Notes: generated from the sequence alone by a model not told the origin. A stretch of 9,226 nt of DNA from UBA3818 sp051881895 (GCA_051881895.1 JBJEQT010000137.1:1-9226); one strand, 5' to 3'; positions 1-6,526 are shown, numbered from the stretch's first letter. Numbers and translations: made by a program.

Positions 1-34
1 TCAAGGCTTTTTGGAGCTTCACAAAAATTTTTTG

Positions 35-57
35 CACCTGATTGACACAATCAGATG
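35..57. repeat. Short inverted repeat at the spoVT break point
   Basis: CTGATTG (38-44) and CAATCAG (48-54) are perfect inverted copies separated by ACA. The arms extend to ten bases (35-44 and 48-57) with one mismatch (37 against 55). The repeat sits exactly where similarity to spoVT begins, so it may mark a fold-back or recombination junction. Confidence 0.6.
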
Positions 58-560
58 ATTTGGGCCGCGTCGTCATCCCAAAAGAGATCAGGCGCACCAT
101 GCGGATCCGGGAGGGCGACCCGCTGGAAATTTACACAGACAACGGCGGAGAGGTCATTTTCAAGAAATATTCCCCCATCGGGGAACTGTCCGGATTTGCC
201 GGTTCCTATGCCGAAGTGCTTCACAAAACCGGAGGGCATCCGGTCGTCGTCTGCGACCGGGACCATGTTGTTGCAGTTTCCGGGATCCCTAAAAAGGAAC
301 TTCTGGAACGCCGTGTCTCCTCTTCTTTGGAAGATCTGATGGAATCACGGCAAAATTTTTCCCTGGCGCCGGCCGGAAGCGTGATGCAGCCGGTGGAGGG
401 CTCTGACCGGATGGCGCTGGCGGCCTCGCCTATTCTGTCGGCGGGAGACATTTGCGGCGCGATTATGTTCCTGGATGACGGCAGCGCATCCGCCGCTGAA
501 GCGGATATCAAGCTGATTGCCGCGGCAGCCGCATTCCTGGGTCGGCAGATGGAAGAATGA
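42..560 (+). CDS. spoVT: SpoVT-type sporulation transcription regulator with disrupted N-terminus
   Basis: SpoVT is a forespore regulator that modulates sigma-G-dependent genes; it has an AbrB-like swapped-hairpin DNA-binding domain and a C-terminal GAF-like domain. Seen here: DDLGRVVIPKEIRRTMRIRE (residues 5-24) and DPLEIYTDNGGEV are a near-perfect AbrB domain. Residues from about 50 to 172 match the SpoVT GAF part, including the CDRDHVVAVSG segment and the closing AAAAFLGRQMEE. The family is about 178 residues and begins MKATGIVRRIDDLGR. Here the conserved match starts abruptly at DDLGR; an in-frame TGA lies at 39-41, and the only start available is a TTG at 42 with no ribosome binding site at a proper distance. 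The first beta strand of the DNA-binding fold is therefore missing or replaced. This could be a real truncation, a rearrangement or an assembly junction close to the window edge. The family assignment is firm; that this start is used is doubtful. Confidence 0.85.
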   Translation: MTQSDDLGRVVIPKEIRRTMRIREGDPLEIYTDNGGEVIFKKYSPIGELSGFAGSYAEVLHKTGGHPVVVCDRDHVVAVSGIPKKELLERRVSSSLEDLMESRQNFSLAPAGSVMQPVEGSDRMALAASPILSAGDICGAIMFLDDGSASAAEADIKLIAAAAAFLGRQMEE

Positions 561-591
561 CGTTTTATCAAACCCTTTCCTGGATATCCCG

Positions 592-620
592 AAAAAGCGG
601 CAGGCAGATTGCCGCTTTTT
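592..620 (+). terminator. Rho-independent terminator after spoVT
   Basis: An 11-bp perfect inverted repeat (AAAAAGCGGCA at 592-602, TGCCGCTTTTT at 610-620) has a 7-base loop and ends in five T. It begins 31 bases after the spoVT stop codon. Confidence 0.85.
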
Positions 621-735
621 GTCGGGCGCGAATGGGCCTCTTTCACATTTTCAGAGCCTGCGTGAAAACAAATCCTCGCTTTTGCTGCTACGCCTTATCT
701 TTCCTTTTGCCGCCGATTTTACCCATCCGCATATC

Positions 736-769
736 AAAAAAGGTTCTGTGAAAACACAGAACCTTTTTT
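736..769. terminator. Bidirectional terminator between convergent units
   Basis: A 15-bp perfect inverted repeat (736-750 and 755-769) with an AAAA loop has an A-tract on one side and a T-tract on the other, so it can act on both strands. It lies 19 bases past the stop of the minus-strand gene ending at 789 and is probably the terminator of the rpe/Rnf-like operon. It also backs up the spoVT terminator. Between the two terminators (621-735) I see no gene or signal. Confidence 0.9.
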
Positions 770-788
770 CCGATTTCTTGCACTTTTC

Positions 789-2042
789 TTAAGACAGCGG
801 GTAGTTTCCCTGTTCGTTATACAAAATATAACCCGTTACGTCAACTTCCTCCAGCGCTTGAATCTGTTCTTTCACCTGAGAATCGGTGTATTCCAGCGCC
901 GATGAAGGATCCGTATACGCCTGCAGCATCGGCAAAAACACTTTGTTCCCGCCGGATTGCTTCAGCTGGGTCATAACTGCTTTTACCGTATCATGCGGCT
1001 GACCGGCCGGGTCTGACGATGACGCCAGGGACTCAGGCCGCACCGATCCCGCAAAAGAGGATGGCCGTACATCCGGGCAAATGTTTTTCACGGAATACTG
1101 CAGCCCGCCGGTATCGAAAGAAGATGCCTCCATCCCGAGCAAAGCCTGCGTGGAAGACGCGTAAATCAAAGTCCCGCCGTTTTCCTGCAGCAGTTCTTCC
1201 ATATCCTGGACAAAATCCGATAAAACCCGCTGGCGGGTTTTCGTCTGAGTGCCGTATCCAGCCAGCTCCAGGCTGTAACCGCTGGGGAACTGCACTCCAT
1301 CCAGCATCACTGCGGAGCAGCCGGAACGGATACATTCCAAAGACAGGTCCGCGATATACATCTGCGCGATCTCGGAATAAGGATTCAGCCAGCTTTTCCC
1401 GCCGTTCTCCTTGGAATCATCCAGCCAGAGCATCTCTGTATCCTGATATTTGACCGCCGCTTTTTTCAAAATCAGCGAGCTGATCGGGTCCCGGAACGCA
1501 TAGATACGGGCAATGACTGCCATTCCGTTTTCTTTTGCCAACGCCGTGATCCGGTTCAGATCAACCGCTCCGGCCACCTGTGCCGCCACCTCTGCCACCG
1601 TCTGATTGGAGGACTGGTACAGGACCTGTCCCCGCTCGTTTTTCGCGTCAATCAAAATGGTGTTGATCCCTTTTGCTTTCAATTGTGTCAGTGTTTGCTG
1701 CAGCAGCCCCTCATTCTGAAGGGAGGATAACGGCAGATACACCCCTTTTACTTTGGATAAACGCAGGGTTTCCTGCTGTAAATCTGTTGGTATCTGCGCC
1801 GGCAGAGATTCCTGCTGCGACATGTTTTCCTGTGCGCTTGACAAAGAATCTTCTTCCCGCGCTTTCATGGTACCGGATAAGAACTGGGAAACCGGATCGT
1901 ACAGCGCCCATCCCAGGCCGGCGAGGCCTGCCAGAACCACAATGGCAAGCACAACGCTCATTACTTTTGACAAATTGCTGCGTCCGCCAGAAATACGCCG
2001 ATACCGCTTTATTTTTTTCTGCCCTCTTGCCAAAATGCTCAC
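789..2042 (-). CDS. Membrane-anchored putative glycoside hydrolase (DUF4015 type)
   Basis: 417 residues. A basic N-terminus (RGQKKIKRYRR) precedes one hydrophobic segment at about 27-47, so the rest probably faces outside, anchored by an uncleaved signal. A polar Gln/Ser-rich linker (about 58-95) leads to a TIM-barrel-like region resembling the putative glycosyl hydrolase family DUF4015. Visible motifs are KGVYLP (99-104), ILIDAKNERG (129-138), IARIYAFRDP (177-186), SWLNPY (217-222) and VMLDGVQFPSG (245-255). D248 sits where the family has its FDxxRFP-like acidic motif. Family members are thought to act on cell-surface or biofilm glycans, but substrate and activity are unproven. The start is a GTG next to an AAAGGGG stretch; an in-frame TGA upstream excludes a much longer form. 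It lies 64 bases after the RnfA-like gene on the same strand with no hairpin between, so it is probably the last gene of the operon, in the place where rnfB normally stands. Confidence 0.75.
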   Translation of the reverse strand: MSILARGQKKIKRYRRISGGRSNLSKVMSVVLAIVVLAGLAGLGWALYDPVSQFLSGTMKAREEDSLSSAQENMSQQESLPAQIPTDLQQETLRLSKVKGVYLPLSSLQNEGLLQQTLTQLKAKGINTILIDAKNERGQVLYQSSNQTVAEVAAQVAGAVDLNRITALAKENGMAVIARIYAFRDPISSLILKKAAVKYQDTEMLWLDDSKENGGKSWLNPYSEIAQMYIADLSLECIRSGCSAVMLDGVQFPSGYSLELAGYGTQTKTRQRVLSDFVQDMEELLQENGGTLIYASSTQALLGMEASSFDTGGLQYSVKNICPDVRPSSFAGSVRPESLASSSDPAGQPHDTVKAVMTQLKQSGGNKVFLPMLQAYTDPSSALEYTDSQVKEQIQALEEVDVTGYILYNEQGNYPLS

Positions 2043-2106
2043 CCCTTTGTTCGGATGTCTTTCTATCCCAAGCTTACCCTCTAACGATCAGATTTATTCT
2101 CTTTTC

Positions 2107-2703
2107 TTATGCGGCCAGCTGATGCCCCACCAATCCGTATAAAGACAGGGAGATCAGGCCCACATAAACCAGCTCCGAGGGAAGCCCCCGAAACGCTTTT
2201 GGAATATTGCAGATACTCATACAGCGCCGGCCCTGTTCCAATACGAACAAAGCCAAAAGGAAGGAAAGACCGATTCCAAGTCCGGAAACGGCCGATTCCA
2301 GCCACGAAAAACCCGAATATACGGTTAACGCCATGGCTCCATAGGCTGCGCAGTTGAAAAATGCCATTGTAATCATCGAATGATGCCCGCTAAACCAATC
2401 CCGTTTTCTCCAGTTCAGCAAAAAGCAGACGCATCCGTACAGCAGCGTTAAAATGACGATATATACCACCGGGCGCAGGTATTGAACATTTTCCCATCGT
2501 CCCAGCAAAGGATTGAGCAGACCCGCAATCAGGGACGCGATCGTTGTCGCCCCCGTTAAAATCAGGCCAAACAGGCGCAGGCCCCTTTTCCCAAAAGGAA
2601 GGACCAGCAAAGAGGTAATGTCCAGCGCGCGGGAGAAAACCGCGTTCTCCAACACCAGAGCAGTCAGAAGCAGCGTAAAGAGGTTGACCAACGTTCCCAT
2701 CAT
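2107..2703 (-). CDS. Divergent RnfA-like membrane subunit
   Basis: About 198 residues with six hydrophobic segments, the size and topology of RnfA/RsxA/NqrE, a core membrane subunit of the Rnf ion-translocating ferredoxin:NAD oxidoreductase. Recognisable landmarks are LENAVFSRALD near the N-terminus (family: NNFVLVKFLGLC), FFNCAAYGAMAL (115-126; family: TTNCAVLGVAL) and ICNIPKAFRGLPSELVYVGL near the C-terminus (family: VADVPAPFRGN). Two cysteines of RnfA normally help hold an intramembrane [2Fe-2S] cluster. Here the second is kept (C118), but the first aligns with T30. I chose the ATG at 2703, which overlaps the stop of the RnfE-like gene (TAATG) and has GGAGGG just upstream; ATG at 2700 is equally possible, and an ATG at 2715 lies upstream of that Shine-Dalgarno. 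The family call rests on motif comparison from memory, and overall identity is low. Confidence 0.75.
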   Translation of the reverse strand: MMGTLVNLFTLLLTALVLENAVFSRALDITSLLVLPFGKRGLRLFGLILTGATTIASLIAGLLNPLLGRWENVQYLRPVVYIVILTLLYGCVCFLLNWRKRDWFSGHHSMITMAFFNCAAYGAMALTVYSGFSWLESAVSGLGIGLSFLLALFVLEQGRRCMSICNIPKAFRGLPSELVYVGLISLSLYGLVGHQLAA

Positions 2704-3365
2704 TAAGCCCTCCATTTCTTTTGCTGGCGCCGAATCAGCGTCAGGATGTCATGATATCTGTCAACACACCAGCGCAAAACAGCAGCCGCCGTACCAACCA
2801 CAATAAAGCCGGCAAACACATATGCCACCGCCGGGAATTTCAGCGGCAAAGCCGTCGGTTTTCCCCAAAGGGTGCCATAAGCAAGCAATTCCCGTACCGT
2901 TGAAACCGCCATGACGCAAAGCGAAGATCCCACCGTTAGGCAAACCCCTTCCCACAGGGACCATTGGGGTTTTTTCTCCTGGCACAGGGGCGCCCGAACC
3001 AGCCATACCGTATTCAGAGCCACCGCGGAAAAATACATGCCAAGAGAATCGAACAGGTTCGGCGCGATCTGCGCTGCCAGCATGCGTGCCGGAATCAGCA
3101 TCAGCGCCGCCAGCAGAGCACAGACCATTGTCCGCACATACTGCGGCACTTTTTCCGGCAGCATCCCCAGAAAGGATGCCAGAACCAGCACCGGGATCGT
3201 GACCATGCCAAACACAAGGCAAAGTCCCGCGCCGTTTTTCATCGTAAAGCTTCCCACCACAGCCGGGGCCAGCGCCAAACCGGTCACCAGGACGGGATTC
3301 TGAACAAATATCAGATCAAGCTCTTTGCGCAGATTTTTTTTCACTGTGTTTTGTTCTTGTCGCAA
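2703..3365 (-). CDS. Divergent RnfE-like membrane subunit
   Basis: 220 residues with about six hydrophobic segments, the size of RnfE/RsxE/NqrD, which pairs with RnfA in the membrane core. Landmarks are QNPVLVTGLALAP (22-34; family: NNSALVQLLGLCP), SLGMYFSAVALNT (107-119; family: SLGIFIPLIVTNC) and TVRELLAYGTLWG (family: SLREIIGNGTLFG). Both cysteines expected to ligate the intramembrane [2Fe-2S] cluster are substituted, giving A33 and T119. The start is a TTG supported by an excellent ribosome binding site; a GTG seven codons later would give a more family-like N-terminus but lacks such a site. The gene overlaps the end of the RnfD-like gene by 50 bases and the RnfA-like start by one base. 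In canonical operons rnfG stands between D and E; here there is no room for it. Confidence 0.78.
   Translation of the reverse strand: MRQEQNTVKKNLRKELDLIFVQNPVLVTGLALAPAVVGSFTMKNGAGLCLVFGMVTIPVLVLASFLGMLPEKVPQYVRTMVCALLAALMLIPARMLAAQIAPNLFDSLGMYFSAVALNTVWLVRAPLCQEKKPQWSLWEGVCLTVGSSLCVMAVSTVRELLAYGTLWGKPTALPLKFPAVAYVFAGFIVVGTAAAVLRWCVDRYHDILTLIRRQQKKWRA
2708..2713 (-). promoter_or_regulatory. Ribosome binding site deciding the RnfA-like start
   Basis: GGAGGG on the minus strand lies 4 bases before ATG 2703 and 7 before ATG 2700. It lies inside the end of the RnfE-like gene, giving translational coupling. It argues against the upstream ATG at 2715, whose own codon overlaps this element. Confidence 0.7.
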
Positions 3366-4329
3366 GATAAGCCCTCCTTAACCGGCGCAGAAGCCGTTCG
3401 CTGTTTCGATCCAGCGTAAAACCGAATACATTTGTCAAAAGCAGCGCAAAAGCAAACGTCTGCTCCATCTGCCCGAACCGCTGAAATAAAATCGTAAATA
3501 CCGCCGCCAGCACGCCGTATGCCAGCCTCGCGCTGGACCGTTTGGGCAGTGTTCCCGGCTCGTTGAGCAAAAAGATCCCGCCAAACACCCACATGCCGGT
3601 CGTTGCTTCATGCACCAACGACATCGGTCCGCTTTCTGGAACGCGGGGGAAGAAAAGCATTGCGGTCACCATGATTGCAAAAAAGGTCAGCGGCGCCTGC
3701 CATTCAATCGCGCCGCGAAACAGCAGGTAAAACAGGCAGGTAGCCAGCACCAGAATATTCGTAAGGCCCATCGGTCCCATGAATTTCCCCAGCAAAAGAT
3801 CCAACACATCGATGGTCGGAACGCCTCCCTGAAACAGGTTCCAGGAAGGGCCGTTGGAAAGCGTCTGCGAAACCGGCCCAAAAACTTCGGGCGATGAAAA
3901 GGGCGCCGGGTAGGAAAACACCTGGGACGGCCAGCATACCGCCGCAAAGGCAAATCCGGCTGCGGCAGGGTTGAAAACGCTCTGCCCCACACCGCCGAAT
4001 ACATGTTTTACAAACACAACGGCAAAGACCTCTGCTGAAACCACCACATAATAAGGCGTTGCTGCGGACATCATCAACGGCAGGATCATGCCGATAACCA
4101 CGGACGAAACATCCCGCAGATAGGGCTTTTTCCCCTCCAGCAAAAGGCAGATAACATCGCTTGCCACTGCCGCCGCCACGGAAACCAGACCCATCATCAG
4201 CGCGCGGAAGCCATAAAAGTAAAACGCCATAAAATACAGCGGAAGCAGCGCGATGATCACGTCCATCATGAAAGTAAAAGCGGAGTCGCGGTTTCGCACA
4301 TACGGCGCTTTTTGTTCGTATTGCAGCAT
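3316..4329 (-). CDS. Divergent RnfD-like (NqrB-like) membrane subunit
   Basis: 337 residues, multi-spanning, similar in size to RnfD (about 310-350). Landmarks are APYVRNRDSAFTFMMDVIIALLP near the N-terminus, LRDVSSVVIGMILPLMM (71-87), KHVFGGVGQSVFNPAAAGFA (108-127; family KHxFGGLGxNxFNPA), and a C-terminal part with GMWVFGGIFLLNEPGTLP and FGFTLDR. RnfD normally carries FMN on the threonine of an SGAT-type motif (as in DAVSGATPL). In that region this protein reads PVSQTLSNGPSW (152-163). T156 is a candidate, but the spacing from the serine is one residue short and the ATPL context is gone, so flavinylation is uncertain. ATG lies two bases after the stop of the RnfC-like gene, with AAGGAG about 11 bases upstream. 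The hydrophilic tail after residue 310 is highly basic and overlaps the next gene. Confidence 0.85.
   Translation of the reverse strand: MLQYEQKAPYVRNRDSAFTFMMDVIIALLPLYFMAFYFYGFRALMMGLVSVAAAVASDVICLLLEGKKPYLRDVSSVVIGMILPLMMSAATPYYVVVSAEVFAVVFVKHVFGGVGQSVFNPAAAGFAFAAVCWPSQVFSYPAPFSSPEVFGPVSQTLSNGPSWNLFQGGVPTIDVLDLLLGKFMGPMGLTNILVLATCLFYLLFRGAIEWQAPLTFFAIMVTAMLFFPRVPESGPMSLVHEATTGMWVFGGIFLLNEPGTLPKRSSARLAYGVLAAVFTILFQRFGQMEQTFAFALLLTNVFGFTLDRNSERLLRRLRRAYLATRTKHSEKKSAQRA
3372..3377 (-). promoter_or_regulatory. Ribosome binding site deciding the TTG start of the RnfE-like gene
   Basis: GGAGGG (extended as AAGGAGGG) on the minus strand stands 6 bases before the TTG at 3365, inside the coding region of the RnfD-like gene. 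Confidence 0.75.
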
Positions 4330-4331
4330 GA

Positions 4332-5435
4332 TCAGTCAGCCTCCTTTTCAACAGGCCGGCGGCGCTCTATCTCAGCTCGGGCCATTTTGATATTGTCGGC
4401 AATATCGATTTTTGCCGGGCAGATGTAAGAACAGGTCCCGCAGCCAATGCACCGGTGCATATCGTAAAACGCCAATTCTTCCAGTTTACCCAATTCGATA
4501 TACCGGTTGATGTAAAACGGGGTCAGATTCTCCGGGCATACCTCCACACAGCGTCCGCAGCCGATGCACTGGTACCGCCGCTTCTTTTCTTCATCCCGCA
4601 AAGCCAAAACGGCGCGGGACATGGTCCCCACCGGGTAACTGTCGGGGTCTTCGCAGACCGTGCCGGTCATGCTGCCGCCGATGACCACATATCCCGGATC
4701 TTCCGCCAGGCCGCACCGCTCAAAAAGCTGGGTCGGCGTCATGCCAATGGAGACCTCCAGATTCATCGGGCTTGCCACGCAATCCCCCGCTACCGTGACA
4801 AAGCAGGTGGACTGTACGCGGTGCTCATACACCGCACGATATAAATGAATCAGACTGCAAACGCCGACCAGCATGGCCGAGCCGTCTTTATCAAAAGTAT
4901 CCATCGTTCGAAATTCCGCCGGATATCTTCCGTGGATCCGTCTGATTTCCACACCGTTAATCTCTTTGGGGATTTTGGTTTTCAGATCCATGTCGTTCAA
5001 ATTTTTATAAACCGCGAAATAGATCTTGGGGTTTCCCACCGCTTTGGCCGCCAGGCGAAGCCCCTCCGCCGCTTCTTTCGGCAAAAAAAGCATCGGGTTC
5101 ATCTGACTGGACACATACGGCTCATCGTCAATTGCATCCCCGACCACGACCTGGATTCCCATTTGACGGGCTTTTTCCAATTTCTCATGTAAAAACACGC
5201 CGTCTCGCTCGTCAACAATACGGGCCAAGCGCGCAATTTCAATCATTTGCTCGCCCGTAAGCGCCGCCCCATCGCACGGCAGATCGCTTTCAAACAACAT
5301 CCCTGCATAATTGGCGTTAAAAAAGGTGCGCAGTTTTCGGCGAAGAGCCGGCTCTTTGCGCTGTTCCAAAATGATTCCGCGGGTAAAAAATCCTGCCACC
5401 CACTTCACCCTTTCTATCTTTTGATTGGAAAACAC
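4332..5435 (-). CDS. RnfC-like protein with two [4Fe-4S] clusters, lacking the FMN/NADH region
   Basis: 367 residues, shorter than usual RnfC (about 435-450 or more). The C-terminal half is RnfC-like. Two complete ferredoxin motifs are seen, C290-x2-C293-x2-C296-x3-C300-P and C329-x2-C332-x2-C335-x3-C339-P, plus the preceding segment GGSMTGTV and the SLBB-like stretch around 225-255. GDAIDDEPYVSS (99-110) aligns with the family's NGAECEPYLTSD. Two things are missing. The N-terminal domain of canonical RnfC is absent. The glycine-rich GIVGLGGAGFPT loop that binds FMN/NADH is replaced by ARIVDERDGVFLHEKLEKA (about 71-89). The protein may thus be a peripheral Fe-S electron carrier rather than an NADH dehydrogenase. 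The start is uncertain: GTG 5435 has a poor ribosome binding site, and GTGs at 5408 or 5399 are alternatives; an in-frame TAA upstream rules out a longer form. It follows rpe by 33 bases. Confidence 0.8.
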   Translation of the reverse strand: MFSNQKIERVKWVAGFFTRGIILEQRKEPALRRKLRTFFNANYAGMLFESDLPCDGAALTGEQMIEIARLARIVDERDGVFLHEKLEKARQMGIQVVVGDAIDDEPYVSSQMNPMLFLPKEAAEGLRLAAKAVGNPKIYFAVYKNLNDMDLKTKIPKEINGVEIRRIHGRYPAEFRTMDTFDKDGSAMLVGVCSLIHLYRAVYEHRVQSTCFVTVAGDCVASPMNLEVSIGMTPTQLFERCGLAEDPGYVVIGGSMTGTVCEDPDSYPVGTMSRAVLALRDEEKKRRYQCIGCGRCVEVCPENLTPFYINRYIELGKLEELAFYDMHRCIGCGTCSYICPAKIDIADNIKMARAEIERRRPVEKEAD

Positions 5436-5468
5436 GTTCCGTTTTTGTTATCCGTCAAAAAACGTTCC

Positions 5469-6158
5469 TCATTGCTTTGCCATTTTGTTTTCCGGATCCT
5501 GTGCCGCCGCGGCGCTTTGCAGAATCGAATCGATGGCGTCCTGCCGGTCTGCAGCGCCGAACACCGCCGATCCTGCCACCAGCACATCCGCGCCCGCAGC
5601 AGCCGCTGTTCGTGCCGTGACCGCGTCTATGCCGCCATCCACCTGAATCCAGAGCGTGGAGTGATTGGCGCTCGCCCAGCTGCGAAGATACTCCACCTTG
5701 GGCATCATATCTGCCATGAACTTCTGTCCGCCGAAACCGGGTTCAACCGTCATGACCAAAGCCATGTCCAACTGTGGCAGAAAGGGATCCAATACCGAAA
5801 TATCCGTTCCCGGCTTCACGGCCATTCCCACCTTAAGACCCAACCCCCGGATCGCGTCAATGGTCTTTTGCGCGTCTGAGTCCGATTCGTAATGGAAGGT
5901 AATCATATCCGCGCCCGCCTTGGCGAAAGAAGGAATGTAGGTCAACGGATCGCTGATCATCAGATGGACGTCAAACATCAGCTGCGTTCTGGGACGCAGC
6001 GAAGAGATAACGCAAGCGCCAAACGAGATGTTCGGCACGAAATGCCCATCCATGACGTCGATATGAAGCATATGCGCGCCGCCGGCTTCCACATCAGAAA
6101 CATCCCTTTCCAACTGCGAAAAATCCGCTGAAAGAATGGAAGGTGAAATCTGTACCAT
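5469..6158 (-). CDS. rpe: Ribulose-phosphate 3-epimerase
   Basis: Interconverts D-ribulose 5-phosphate and D-xylulose 5-phosphate in the cytoplasmic pentose phosphate pathway. 229 residues, a TIM-barrel of normal family length (about 215-230). Motifs are ISPSILSADF (4-13), HIDVMDGHFVPN (32-43), DVHLM (63-67), FHYES (88-92), MTVEPGFGGQKF (136-147), VDGGID (173-178) and AGSAVFG near the C-terminus. The metal ligands and catalytic residues of the family are all present: H32, D34, H65 and D174. I chose ATG 6158 because AGGGGGAA lies just upstream (6172-6165) and MVQISPSILSADF is the usual N-terminus; a TTG-initiated form from 6179 would include the ribosome binding site. The last 15 residues are an Ala-rich polar tail. 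It is the first gene of the unit containing the Rnf-like genes, which is an unusual place for it. Confidence 0.97.
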   Translation of the reverse strand: MVQISPSILSADFSQLERDVSDVEAGGAHMLHIDVMDGHFVPNISFGACVISSLRPRTQLMFDVHLMISDPLTYIPSFAKAGADMITFHYESDSDAQKTIDAIRGLGLKVGMAVKPGTDISVLDPFLPQLDMALVMTVEPGFGGQKFMADMMPKVEYLRSWASANHSTLWIQVDGGIDAVTARTAAAAGADVLVAGSAVFGAADRQDAIDSILQSAAAAQDPENKMAKQ

Positions 6159-6271
6159 ATAAAATTCCCCCTGCAACAAGCCCGCAGGCTTTCAAAATGG
6201 TATCCAAGCAAAGCGTCTGGGAGCACGGTGCCGCAGTCCTTTCCCTGGAACGCAAGGCATAATACAGATAT

Positions 6272-6300
6272 ATTTTAAATCATCTGTCGGAAAACGTCAA
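6272..6300 (-). promoter_or_regulatory. Sigma-A type promoter of the rpe/Rnf-like operon
   Basis: On the minus strand TTGACG (6300-6295) and TAAAAT (6277-6272) are separated by exactly 17 bases. Transcription would begin near 6265, giving a 5' leader of about 107 bases before the rpe ATG. Confidence 0.75.
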
Positions 6301-6443
6301 ATGAAACCGGCTTCTTTTTACAATTTGGTCATATCCCAGACGGATTCCCGGTTCGTCCGGCGGCATTGGAAAAGATTTTTCGAAAACCTCTTGACCTGGA
6401 GCCGGCTTTATGTGCTATTTTGTTTTTATCAGCATGTCCGCTG

Positions 6444-6473
6444 TTTACAAATCGGCCGTTTTGCTGTTATAAT
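6444..6473 (+). promoter_or_regulatory. Promoter of the Fe-S aldo/keto reductase gene
   Basis: TTTACA (6444-6449) and a perfect TATAAT (6468-6473) are 18 bases apart. The start of transcription would be near 6480, leaving a leader of about 47 bases. The stretch 6301-6443 between this and the divergent rpe promoter holds no convincing gene. Confidence 0.75.
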
Positions 6474-6526
6474 CGTTTTAAACCGTGCGCGCAAAACGCT
6501 TCATTCGGAAAGGACTGGTAAAAGAT

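Noticed and set aside
2043..2106. Possible separate promoter or terminator between the RnfA-like and DUF4015-type genes
   Set aside because: No inverted repeat and no -35/-10 pair of reasonable quality is seen.
2964..3419. Long plus-strand frame (151 codons) opposite the RnfE-like and RnfD-like genes
   Set aside because: Its His/Gln/Arg-rich composition is typical of the antisense of hydrophobic coding sequence; it has no motif and no ribosome binding site.
5436..5468. TTGACG on the minus strand just before the RnfC-like gene as a possible -35 box
   Set aside because: No -10-like hexamer occurs 16-18 bases downstream.
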